In this document: positions 19,901 to 29,800 of the stretch, one piece after another | How positions within the stretch are numbered: the first letter of the stretch is position 1 | How the letters are laid out: every line of letters starts with the position of its first letter | NCBI GenBank assembly: GCA_963704535.1 | Contig: OY969916.1 | Coordinates: 2,480,001-2,544,000, forward strand | Source: G963704535 sp963704535 | GTDB taxonomy: Bacteria; Chloroflexota; Chloroflexia; Chloroflexales; Roseiflexaceae | Direction of reading: 5' to 3' | DNA: 64,000 nucleotides | Program-made: the position numbers and the translations under genes | Notes under the pieces: model-generated | What the model was told of the DNA's origin: nothing | Databases searched by the model: none | The model's input: only the letters and a program-made list of their open reading frames with translations

Positions 19901-20851
19901 CACGGGATGCTCGTACCGCCGGGAGTGCCGGGCGAGCTGTACCTGGGCGGCGATGGGCTGGCGCACGGCTATCTGGGTCGCCCGGAGCTGACCGCCGAGA
20001 AGTTCGTCCCGAGTCCGTGGTCCGTTGTCAGTGGTCAGTTGTCCGGAACTACTGACAACGGACAACGGACAACTGACAACCGGCTGTATAGGACCGGCGA
20101 CCTGGTCTGCCTCCAGCCCGACGGGGCGATCGAGTTTGTCGGGCGGCTGGACCAGCAGGTCAAGCTGCGCGGCTTCCGGATCGAGCTGGGCGAGATCGAG
20201 ACGGCGCTGGCCCAGCACCCCGACATCCAGGACGCGGTGGTGGTCGCCGATGCAGACACTGCGGGTGATAAGCGGTTGATCGCCTACCTGGTGGCCGATC
20301 AGCCACAGAGCCTGGATCTCCAGGACATCCAGCGCTTTGTGTCCGAGCGGCTGCCGGTGTACATGGTGCCGGCCGGGTTTGTGCCGCTGGAGAAGCTGCC
20401 GCTGAACGCGAACGGGAAGGTCGATCGGCGCGCGCTGCCCGACCCGGCGACGGCGATCGCGGTACACCAGGCGTTTATCGCCCCGCGCACGCCGACCGAG
20501 GTCACGCTGGCCGGGCTGTGGGCCGAGGTTCTGGGAGTGGAGCGCGTCAGCGCAGCCGACGACTTCTTTGGCCTGGGCGGGCATTCATTGGCGCTGATGC
20601 GCCTATCGACGCAAGTGCGCGAGACATTTCAGGCCCAGGTGCCGCTGCGCGACTTCTTCGAGGCTTCGACGCTTGCCGACATGGCCCTGATGATCGCCGG
20701 GCATGTGCAGGCGCCCGCGAGCCAGTCCATTGCGCCGATCAGCCGGGTCTATCAAGACGACGACGACGCGGCGCTGCTCGATCAGCTTTCCGATGCGGAT
20801 CTTGACGAATTACTGCGCGAAGCGCAACTGGAAGATCGGGGTAGTGAATGA
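13922..20851 (+). CDS. NRPS, two modules C-A-T-C-A-T (Thr, Ile-like)
   Basis: The 2309-residue protein starts at ATG 13922. Module 1: C (LSFAQERLWFLDQF; HHIAFDGWS near 14446), A with pocket D-F-W-N-I-G-M-V-H (Thr code), T with GGDSLVSVQ near 17332. Module 2: a C domain of a different style (DIEDAYPLTMLQSGMLYH; motif ECHAILDGWS near 17943, first His replaced by Cys), A with pocket D-A-F-F-L-G-V-T-F (branched hydrophobic, most like Ile codes), T with GGHSLALMRL near 20579. The GGDS thiolation form usually precedes an epimerase or special C domain, but no epimerase is present. Four repeat-derived inserts lie in the two A domains, plus a small PSSSSGHSDGE insert near 15486. The gene ends in an ATGA overlap with the next synthetase. 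Confidence 0.93.
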   Translation: MENGINIKGFSAEELAEFARFLEEEGLAAPETGAIPRRAQADVYQLSFAQERLWFLDQFVPNNLAYNLQVPLLLQGPLDVAALEQSLTTIVERHEVLRTVFATRDNLPVQVILPAAAMPLDVVDLRGSAGAQEQQAQQLAEAELLQPFDLARGPLFRAILIQLDEQKHALLLTLHHIAFDGWSAGLLSQELIACYAAYSAGQAPALDPLPIQYADYALWQRQWLQGQQMAESLAYWRRQLAGAPDLLELPTDRPRPLTQTYHGALLPVLGSRQATATLAALCQQEGVTLFMGLLALFQVLLARYSGQEDVVVGTPIANRTQAQTENLIGFFVNTLALRGDLSDNPTFRQVLARLREVTLDAYAHQDVPFEQIVDALKLERNISHSPLFQVMFALQNAPEGPPAFPGLALLPFDIKNTLAKFDLQLDLWEAEGGLQGEFLYNTDLFDTATIERMSTHFIRLLETLAAQPDLPVMQVPLTTAQEQRQLLEAAHGSRPAAPTRPLHVQFEAQVERAPNAVALVYPSSSSGHSDGERLTYQELNGRANRLAHHLRSLGVGPEVLVGLYLERSSDMLVGLLAILKAGGAYLPIDPAYPADRIAFMLDDAQVSVLLTTQEQRTKPVLSEVEGNKEQSTDSTTERKGVLHTPPADDERAYGTTPPADDGQPTVVNLDADWPTIAQQPATNPDSGVTSDNLAYVIYTSGSTGKPKGALITHAHVSRLFSATQHWFEFDEQDVWTLFHSTAFDFSVWEIWGALLYGGRLVVVPYLVSRSPEAFAALLEAEQVTVLNQTPSAFRQVSGAILAAAPAQLALRYIIFGGEALDLQSLRPWFDRYGDQHPRLINMYGITETTVHVTYRPINAADLETATGSVIGVPIPDLHVYVLDRYQQPVPIGVAGEMYVGGAGVARGYLNRPELTEQRFVACPWSVVSGQLQPTTDNGQRTTDNRLYRTGDLARLLATGDLQYLGRADQQVKIRGFRIELGEIETALEQHPALSEVVVMPHTDDAGHTRLVAYVVPDQEQRTTQRVPDQEQKSETPDSQFSILNSQFSIQELRDFLLRTLPDYMVPSVFLVLDKLPLTPSGKLDRRALPAPSGVRPQLAEAYAAPRTAIEALLAQIWAEALKLVQVGIHDNFFALGGDSLVSVQVLALARSRGIQFLLQDLFRHQTVAALAPHATPHAEDIVAPAHAAPFSMVAEVDRVRLPADIEDAYPLTMLQSGMLYHMMLDPEAPDYHNVDSFHYRGAFDIDKLRQSLAHMVVRHPILRTSFELSQYSEPLQLVHTSAAFDVEEEDLRHLSRQEQEQVIAAYVAQEKKHIFDLSRPPLLRFRAHRRTNESFQFTLTECHAILDGWSLGALSSEIFICHNTLLDHGAMPELPPLTSSFRDFVLQERQALQSEAHRHFWAARLEGAALTRLPRWPERYRRQNDQPVRETRAISIDPALLQQLRELTRSEGVSLKTVFLAAHLRVLNLLSGQTDLMTGMSSHGRLEEEGGERVCGLFLNPLPFRMQLPGGTWRDLLRSTFAAECELLPYRAYPQGAIQQQWSGGERLFEALFNYTHFRPIADEIGLSRLEVLEETATSEPINIPLLASFYVDPETSNVTLFIQHHPDILSPEQAQAIHAYYPAALRALVRDPSARYETVDLLSNGERQQLLATYNATATEYPRERAIHELFVEQAELRPDATAAVFGDERLTYGVLHRRSDRLAARLLASGVQPGALVGIYAERSADLIIGVLGILKAGCAYVPLDPSHPAERLAYMLEDARAGALVCQPHLADAIPSFTGAVITFEREQDDDQPLSFQAPAVPADQLAYVMYTSGSTGRPKGIGIPHRAITRLVCNTNYIAFTPDDRVAQASNSSFDAATFEIWGALAHGARLIGVPQDTLLNPQQFAAHIRATGINVLFVTTALFNQLARETPDIFATMREVLFGGEAVDPRWVEQVLRHAPPSRLLHVYGPTESTTFATWHEIRDLAPGATTVPIGRPLANTQAYVLDRHGMLVPPGVPGELYLGGDGLAHGYLGRPELTAEKFVPSPWSVVSGQLSGTTDNGQRTTDNRLYRTGDLVCLQPDGAIEFVGRLDQQVKLRGFRIELGEIETALAQHPDIQDAVVVADADTAGDKRLIAYLVADQPQSLDLQDIQRFVSERLPVYMVPAGFVPLEKLPLNANGKVDRRALPDPATAIAVHQAFIAPRTPTEVTLAGLWAEVLGVERVSAADDFFGLGGHSLALMRLSTQVRETFQAQVPLRDFFEASTLADMALMIAGHVQAPASQSIAPISRVYQDDDDAALLDQLSDADLDELLREAQLEDRGSE
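15759..15915. repeat. GAACAAA / PVLSEVEG / 36-bp-type insert (A2/A3 loop)
   Basis: Same loop as 8425-8610 and similar composition, with fewer copies of the PPADDERAYGTT-type unit. Confidence 0.9.
16685..16753. repeat. GGACAAC array (A6/A7 loop)
   Basis: GTCAGTTGTCAGTGGTCAGT followed by GGACAAC heptamers, in frame as SVVSGQLQPTTDNGQRTTDN. Confidence 0.9.
16974..17069. repeat. GAACAAA + ATTCTCA insert (A9/A10 loop)
   Basis: Contains a RTTQRVPDQEQ-coding segment also found at 23768-23800 and 33175-33207, then five ATTCTCA units. Confidence 0.9.
20012..20082. repeat. GGACAAC array (A6/A7 loop)
   Basis: Inverted pair of TCAGTTGTCC and GGACAAC units in the Ile-like A domain, in frame as SVVSGQLSGTTDNGQRTTDN. 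Confidence 0.9.
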
Positions 20852-23800
20852 GCGGCCCATCCAAGCGTATCGAAGATCTGTCGCCGGAGGAGAAGCGCGC
20901 GCTGCTGGCGCGGGCCCGGCGCAATAAGCCCCAGGCCGCCCGCTCGTTCCCGCTCTCATTCGCGCAGCAGCGGCTATGGTTCCTGGATCAGCTCGTGCCG
21001 GGGAACAGCTCCTACAACGTGCCGCTGGCGCTGCGGCTGACGGGCGCGCTGAATATCGCGGCCCTCCAGGGCAGCCTGGAAGAGATCGTGCGGCGGCACA
21101 CGGCCCTGCGCACCACCTTCGAGTTGGTGGACGGGCAGCCGGCGCAGCTGATCCAGCCGGCCGGCGCGCTGCCGCTGCCGTTGAGCGATCTGTCGGCCCT
21201 CCCCGACCCCGCCCGTGAGGCCGAGGCCAGGCGGATGATCAAGGAGGAGGCCGGGCAGCCGTTCGACCTGACGCGTGGGCCGCTGCTGCGCGTTAAGTTG
21301 CTGGCGCTCACACCGCGCGAACACATCCTGGTGCTGAACGTCCATCACATCGTCTTCGACGGCTGGTCGGTCGACGTGCTGCTGGGAGAGCTGACCGCCC
21401 TGTACAACGCCTTCGCCGCCGGGGCGCCCGCGCCGCTATCCGCTCTGGCGATACAATATGTGGACTTCGCCGTCTGGCAGCAGCAGGGCCAGGCGCTGGA
21501 GGCGCAGTTGGCCTACTGGCAGCGGCAGTTGCATAACTTGGCGCCGCTGGATATTCCCACCGACTTCCCGCGCCCGCCGGTCCAGGCGTTCCAGGGCGCG
21601 TCGCAGGAGATCGCGCTCCCACCGGCGCTGCACGCCGGGCTCACGGCGTTGAGCCAGCAGTCCGGCACAACCATGTTTATGACCCTGCTGGCGGCCTTCC
21701 AGCTCCTGCTGGCGCGCTACAGCGGGCAGGCCGACATCGCGGTCGCGACGGCGGTCGCCAATCGCTCGCGCCCCGAGACCCAGGGCATGATCGGCTTCTT
21801 CGTCAATACGCTGGTGCTACGGACCGACCTGTCCGGCAATCGTTCATTTCGCCAGGTGCTGGAGCAGGTGCGCGCCATGTGCCTGGACGCCTACGCCAAC
21901 CAGGACCTGCCGTTCGAGCAATTGGTGATGGCGCTGCGCCCGGATCGCCAGTTGAGCCACCAGCCGTTGGTTCAAACAACCTTTGTGCTCCAGTCGGACT
22001 CGGGCTCCGAGCCGGCGCTGGACGGCCTGTCGGTCGAGTACGTTGACCTGGCCAGCGAGACGGTCAAATACGATCTGTCGTTGGCCGTGCTTGAGAGCCC
22101 GGCGGGGCTGCGCGCGACGATCGAGTATCGCACCGACCTATTCCAGCCGGCCACGATCGGGCGCATGCTCGGCCAGTGGCGCGTGCTGCTGGAGGGTATC
22201 GTCGCCAATCCCGATCGGCACATCTCCGAGCTGCCCCTGCTGACCGACGCCGAACGGCAGTTGATGCTGGTCGATTGGAACGCGACCGCCGCCGGCTACC
22301 CGGACGCCACCTGCGCCCACCGCTTATTCGAAGCCCAGGTCGAGCAGACCCCCGACGCGGTCGCGGTGTACTGGCGTGACACGCGGCTTACGTACCGCGA
22401 GCTGGATCAGCGGGCGTGCCAACTGGCCCATTATCTGCGCGGCCTTAGTATCGGGCTTGAGGATGTCGTGGCGCTGGGGCTGGATCGCTCGATCGACTTT
22501 GTCGTCGGCGTGCTGGGCGTGTGGAAGGCCGGCGCGGCGTATGTGCCGCTCGACCCGGCCTATCCCCGCGAGCGCCTCGATTACATGGTGCGGGCCGGCG
22601 GCGCCAGGGTGCTGCTCACGCAGACCCACTTGCTCGACCGGCTGCCGTCCACATCGATCCCGATCATCTGCCTCGATCGCGAGTGGGAGCGCATCGGGCG
22701 CCTGCCCGCTTCCAGCCTCGCCGACCGGGCCAGCGCCGACAACCTGGCCTACATCATCTTTACCTCCGGCTCGACCGGGCAGCCCAAGGGAGTGATGGCC
22801 ACGCATCGCGGCTTGTGCAATGTCGTCGCAGCCCAGCGGGCCATGTTCGAGCCTACACCCCACGATACCGTTCTGCAATTCGCGTCGGTAAGCTTCGACG
22901 CCTCGATCTTCGAGATTGTGATGGCCCTGGCCACCGGAGCGTCGCTGCGGGTGGCCGAGGACGAGAGCCGCCTGGCCGGGCCGGCGCTGGCCGAGCTGCT
23001 GCGCGGTTGGGGCGTCACGATCATGACCATCTCTCCGGCGGTGCTGGCCGCGCTGCCCGCCTCGGCTCTGCCGGCGGTGCGCACGATCAACGTCGCCGGC
23101 GATGTCTGCCCGCCCGATCTGGTTACTGCCTGGGCGCCCGGCCGGCGGTTCTTCAACCTGTACGGCCCGACCGAGACATCGATCTGGGCGACTGCCGCGC
23201 TGTGCGTGAGCGACGCGCCAGTGACGATCGGGCGCCCGATCGCCAATACACAGGTCTATCTCCTGGATGCGCACATGCAGCCGGTGCCGCTGGGCGTGCC
23301 CGGCGAGCTGTACATCGGCGGGGTCGGCGTCACCCGCGGCTATATCGGCCGCCCCGACCTGAGCGCCGAGCGCTTTGTGCCCAACCCCTTTACCGAGAAC
23401 AAAGAACAAAGAACAAAGAACAAAGAACAAAGAACTGAGGATGGAGGATTGAAGATAGAAGATAGCAGTCTCGCTGCTCAGGAAAAGCTATCCTCTATCC
23501 TCTATCCTCTATCCTCAAGTCGGTTGTATCGAACCGCCGATGTGGCCCGCTACCGGCCCGACGGCACGCTGGAGTTCCTGGGCCGCGCCGACGACCAGGT
23601 CAAGATCCGCGGCTTTCGGATCGAGCTGGGCGAGATCGAGACGGTCCTAGCGGCGCACCCCGGCGTTCGCGAGGCGGTCGTCGTGGCGCGGAATCCCGAC
23701 GCAGGGAGGGGGGCCGACCAGGCCGGCGGCAAGCGGCTGGTCGCCTACGTCGTCCCCGGCCAAGAACAAAGAACCACCCAGAGGGTACCCGACCAAGAAC

Positions 23801-26800
23801 AAAGGGGCGAGGAGTTCGATTCTCAATTCTCAATTCTCAATTCTCAATTTTCAGGGGAGTTGCGCGCCTTTCTCCAGGAGAAGCTGCCGGCCTACATGGT
23901 GCCGGCCCTCTTCGTCGTGCTCGACGAGCTGCCGCTGTCGTCGAACGGCAAGATCGATCGGCGGGCGCTGCCCGAGCCGTCAAGCCAGGCGGTCCTCACC
24001 GATACATACAGCGCGCCGCAGACCGATGTCGAGCAGACGATCGCGCGGATCTGGCAGGAGGTCTTGCGTGTCGAGAACGTCGGCAGAGATTCCAATTTCT
24101 TCGACCTGGGCGGCCATTCATTGCTGCTGGCGCAGGTGCATACCAGGCTGCGCGAGATCTTCGGCCCGCGTCTGATGCTGCTCGACCTGTTTCGCTACCC
24201 GACCGTCAGCGCCCTAGCCGCCTACCTGGCGCCCGAGCCGGAGCCGGCCCAGCCCGCGCTCGATCTTCAGCCCGCGCAGCCGCTCGCGGAGAAGCTGCCG
24301 CACCACGGATCAGATGTGGCCGTGATTGGCCTGGCCGGTCGTTTCGCCGGCACACATACGGTGCGCGAGTTCTGGCAGCGCCTATGCGAGGGCACCGAGC
24401 TGATCACATTCTTCGATGAGCAGGAACTCTCCGGCGTCGAGCCGGCGCTGCTGAACGACCCGAGTTATGTGAAGGCCGCCGGGTATATGCCCGACACCGA
24501 TCTGTTCGATGCCGTCTTCTTCGGTATGTCGCCCAGGGAGGCGACCAAGACCGATCCGCAGCACCGCCTGTTGCTGATGTGCGCCTGGCAGGCCCTGGAG
24601 AACGCCGGCTACGACCCGGCCGCCTACCGTGGGCGCATCGGCGTCTACGCCGGCGCCAGCACCAACGAGTACGGGGCGCGCGCTCTGGCATTCGACCAGC
24701 AGAGCGACGACATGGTGGCGATGATCGGGAACGACCGCGACCACCTGGCGACGCGCGTCTCCTACAAGCTCAACCTGCGCGGGCCGAGCCTGAATGTTCA
24801 GACCGCCTGCTCGACCTCGCTAGTGGCCGTCCATCTTGCGTGCCGCAGCCTGCTCAACAGCGAGTGCGAGATGGCCCTGGCCGGCGGGGTCTCGGTCCAA
24901 TCGCTTGAGAAGACCGGCTATACCTACCAGGAGGCCGGCATTTTGTCGCCCGACGGTCACTGCCGCACCTTCGACGCCGACGCACGCGGCACGGTCGGCG
25001 GCAGCGGGCTGGGGATGGTGGTGCTCAAGCGGCTGGATGCCGCGCTGGCCGATGGAGATTATATCTACGCCGTGATCAAAGGCTCGGCGATCAACAACGA
25101 CGGCTCCGCCAAGGCCGGCTACACCGCGCCCAGCATCGAGGGTCAAGCGGCGGTGATCGCCGCCGCCCAGGCCGCCGCCGGCGTCGCGCCGGAGACGATC
25201 GGCTATATCGAGGCCCACGGCACCGCCACGCCGCTTGGCGACCCGATCGAGATCGCGGCGCTGACCGAGGTCTTCCGCGCGGGAACCGGAGCCAGGGCCA
25301 CCATCGCGATCGGCTCGGTCAAGAGCAACATCGGCCACCTGGACGCGGCGGCCGGGATCGCCGGCCTGATCAAAACGGTCATGTCGCTTGAGCAGGGCAA
25401 GCTGCCGCCCAGCCTGCACTACAAGCGCCCCAATCCACAGATCGACTTCGACGCCGGCCCGTTCTACGTCAACACCACGCTGGCCGAATGGCCGCGCGGC
25501 GCGACGCCCCGGCGGGCTGGCGTCAGCTCGTTCGGCATCGGCGGGACAAATGCACACCTAGTGCTGGAAGAAGCGCCTGCGTCCATGCCCACGCCGGCTA
25601 TGCGCCCGTGGCACCTGCTGCTGCTCTCGGCCAGGACTGAGTCAGCTCTGGAGCGAGCCACCGATCAGCTTGCCGCGCACCTCAAGCAGACGCCGGACGT
25701 AGACATGGGCGACGTAGCCTACACCTTACAGGTCGGCCGTCGGGCGTTCGACCACTGCCGGATCTATGTCGTCTCCGACCTCGAAGACGCGGTGAACGGG
25801 CTCGAAACCCGCGACCCGGCCCGCGTCGTCAGCGCGGCACTGCCCAAGGGCGCCCGCTCGGTCGCATTCCTGTTTCCGGGCCAGGGCGCCCAGTACGCCG
25901 GCATGGCCGCCGACCTCTACCAGAGCGAGCCGCGCTTCCGCGAGGAGGTCGATCGGTGCGCCACGATCTTGCTGCCGCACCTGGGGCTCGATCTGCGCGA
26001 ACTGCTCTACCCCACAGAACAAAGAACCAAGAACCAAGAACCAAGAACCGGCGCTGTTGACGAAGAGGTTCTCGGTTCTCGGTTCTCGGTTCTGGAGTTG
26101 GATCAGACGCAGTACACCCAGCCGGCGCTGTTCGTGATCGAGTACGCGCTGGCCCGGCTGCTCATGAGCTGGGGCATTCGCCCGGCAGCGATGATCGGCC
26201 ACAGCATCGGCGAGTATGTCGCGGCCTGTCTGGCCGGCGTCTTCTCGCTTGAGGATGCGCTGCGGCTGGTGGCGCGACGGGGCCAGTTAATGCAGGGGCT
26301 TGCCGGCGGGGTGATGCTGGCGGTTCCTTTGCCGGAAGAGCAACTCCGCCCGCTGCTGGGCACCGACCTCGACCTGGCGTCGGTCAATGGGCCGTCGCAG
26401 TGCGTCGTCGCCGGGCCGGCCGAGGCGATCGAGCGCCTGGCCGCGCGGCTGGCCGAGCAGGACGTAGTGGCGCAGCGCCTGCACACATCGCACGCCTTCC
26501 ACTCCGCGATGATGGACCCGATCGTCGCGACGTTTACCGACGAGGTGCGCGGCGTGCGGCTGAATCCGCCGCGCATACCGTATCTCTCGAACGTGAGCGG
26601 TACCTGGATCACCGAGGCGGACGCGACCGACCCGAGCTACTGGGCGCGGCATCTGCGCGGGACGGTGCGCTTTGGCGAAGGCATCGCCGAGCTGCTCAAT
26701 CCGGCGCGGATCTTGCTGGAGGTCGGGCCGGGGCGCTCGCTGAGCACGCTGGTCAAGCGGCGGCCCGACATCGGCGCCGAGCAGGCGATCATTTCCAGCC

Positions 26801-29800
26801 TGCGGCACCCGCACGACCAGCGCTCGGATGTGGCGACCGTGCTGGAGACGGTGGGGCGCCTGTGGCTGGCGGGCGCGCCAATCGACTGGCCGGCATTGGC
26901 CGGCGAGCAGCGCCGCCGCGTCCCGCTGCCCAGCTATCCCTTTGAGCTACAGCGATACTGGATCGACGCTCCGTCGCCCTCGGAGACGGCGCAACGCCAC
27001 GAGCCGGCGCTGGACAAGAAGCCGGACATCGCGGATTGGTTCTATGCGCCGTTCTGGAAAGAGACCTCCCCGCCCGAATGGGATGCGTCCGAAGCCGAGC
27101 GCTCAAGCTGGCTGATCCTGGCCGACGCATGCGGCGTCGGCGAGCAGATCGCGGCGCGCTTGCGGGCGGCCGGGCATCCGGTGGTCACGGTGACGCCAGG
27201 GACGCGCTTCGCCAGGTCCGGCCAGGCCGCCTACACCATCGATCCGCGCCAGCGGCCGATGTACGACACGCTGCTCGGCGAGCTGCGCGCCCAGGACACC
27301 CTGCCGTCGGCGATCCTGCACTGCTGGAGCGTCACGGCCGATGGTGAGACACGCCCGCCGCTGGAACGCTGGGAAGCGACCCAGGACCTGGGCTACTACA
27401 GCCTGGTTTCCCTGGTTCAGGCGCTGGCCGACCAGGCGTCCGGCGAGGTTCGCATTGGCGTCGTCTCGAACGGCATGCATACTGTTACCGGCGCCGAGAC
27501 GACCCGCCCGGAGAAAGCGACGCTACTGGGCGCGAGCCGGGTGATCGGCCAGGAGTACCCGCAGATCGTCTGCCGGAGCATCGATATCCGCGTCCCGCAG
27601 CCCGGCACCTGGCAAGCCGACGACCTGAGCGACCGCCTGATCGCCGAACTAATGGCGCCGACTGCCGATCTCGCGGTGGCCTACCGCGATGGGCGGCGCT
27701 GGGTCCAACTCTTCGAGGCCGTTCGCCAGCAGGGCCTGGCCCGGCGCCCGGCGCGGCTGCGCGACGGCGGCGTCTACCTGATCACCGGCGGGCTGGGCGG
27801 GGTCGGGCTGGCGTGCGCCGCATACCTGGCCCAGCATGCCCACGCGCGCCTGGTGCTGATCGGTCGTTCGGGCCTTCCAGACCGCGACACATGGGCTGGC
27901 TGGCTAGCGGCCCACGACCAGAACGACCAGGTCAGCCGCACCATTCGCGAGGTCCAGGCGCTTGAGGCGCAGGGGGCCGAGGTGCTGGTGTTCCAAGCCG
28001 ATGTCACCGATCTGGCCCGGATGCGCAGCGTCGTCGAGCAAACATACGCGCGCTACGGAGCGATCCACGGCGTCGTCCACGCGGCGGGCCTGGCCGGCGG
28101 CGGCGTCATTCCGCTGCAAACCACCGACAGCCTGGCGCAGGTCCTGGCGCCCAAGCTGCACGGGACGCTGGTCCTGGACAGCCTGTTCAAAGACGCCGGG
28201 CTGGACTTCCTGGTGCTGTGCTCCTCGCTGCGAACGATCACCGGCGGGCTGGGCGCGCTCGACTACTGCGCCGCCAATGCCTTTCTGGATGCGTTCGCCC
28301 ACAGCGCCTCGGCCCAATCGCGAACCTTCATGGTGGCGGTGAACTGGGATGCCTGGAGCGACGTGGGCATGTCGGCGGAGGCACTCAAACGCCAGGCCGA
28401 GCAAGCGGGTTCAACCGGCCAGTATGGCATGTCTACCGCCGAGGGCCAGGAAGTGTTCCGACGGGTTCTTTCCGCCTCGCTGCCCCAACTCGTGATCGCA
28501 ACCCGCGATCTCCAAGCGGTGATCGCCCAGGAGCCCACCAACGCAGCCTCCGAGCCTGCCACAGCCGAAGCGGCCCAGCAGCCGGTGGCCGCTGACCGGC
28601 GCCCGCAACTGCGAACCACGTACACCGCGCCGAGCAGCGAGGTGGAGCGGATCATCGCTGGCATCTGGCAGGAGCTGCTCGGCGTCGCACCGATCGGCAT
28701 CGACGATAACTTCTTCGAGCTTGGCGGCGACTCGATCATCAGCTTGCAGGCGGCGGCGAAGGCCAAGCGCTTCCACCTGCGGCTGACGCCCAGGCAGATG
28801 CTCGAACATCAAACGATCGCGCAATTGGCGCTGGTCGTCGAGCGCGATCAGCGCATCCTGGCCCAGCAGGAGCTTGTCACTGGCGAGGCGCCGCTGACGC
28901 CGATCCAGCGCTGGTTCTTCGAGCAGGACCTGGCCGATCGCCAGCATTGGAACCAGGCGCAGATCTTTGCCGTGCGGCAGGAGCTGGATACGGCGCTGCT
29001 GGAGCAGGCGTTTCAGCAGGTGCTGGCGCACCACGACGCGCTACGCATGCGCTTCGCGCCGATGGGCGACGGGTGGCGGCAGAGCAACTCCGCCGAGACC
29101 GGCCTGCCGCTGGTCTACCGCGAGCTCTCCGCGCATACTGCGACCGAGCGGGCAGCCGAGATCGAGGCTACGGCGACGGAGCTGCAATCCAGCCTGGACT
29201 TGACGGACGGCCCGCTTGCCAGGATCGCACTATTCAAGTGCGGCGCGGGCGAACCGAACCGCCTGCTGATCATCATCCACCACCTGGTGGTCGACGTGGT
29301 ATCCTGGGGCATCCTGCTTGAGGATCTAGAGGCGGCCTATCAGCAGTTGCGTCGCGGCGAGGCCGTGCTGCTGCCGCCGAAAACCACCTCGTTCAAGCAG
29401 TGGGCCGAGCGGCTCGTGACCCACGCCCAATCCGACGAGCTGCGCGCCGAGCTGGATTACTGGCTGGCGCCGGCGCAGCTATACGCCGCCCCGCTTCCGC
29501 TGGACCACCCGGACGGGCAGAATACGATCGCATCGACCGAGCATGCCTACGGGGCGCTGGACGCCGAGGCGACCTATGCGCTGATGCACGAGCTTCCCGG
29601 CACCTACCAGGTGCAGCCGAACGAGCTGCTGCTGGCCGCGCTTGCGTCGGTCCTGGCCGAATGGACCGGCGGGCAGGCGCTGTGGGTCGATCTTGAGGGC
29701 CACGGGCGCGAGGATCTGTTCGCCGACATCGATCTCTCCAGGACGGTCGGCTGGTGTACCTCGCTGTTCCCGGTGTGCCTGGATGTGAGCGCGGCCGGCG

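Noticed and set aside
18656..20584. Long 642-codon minus-strand frame
   Set aside because: It lies opposite the Ile-like A domain, and its Gln/Arg/Gly-rich translation is typical of the complement of a GC-rich gene. The + strand shows all domain motifs.
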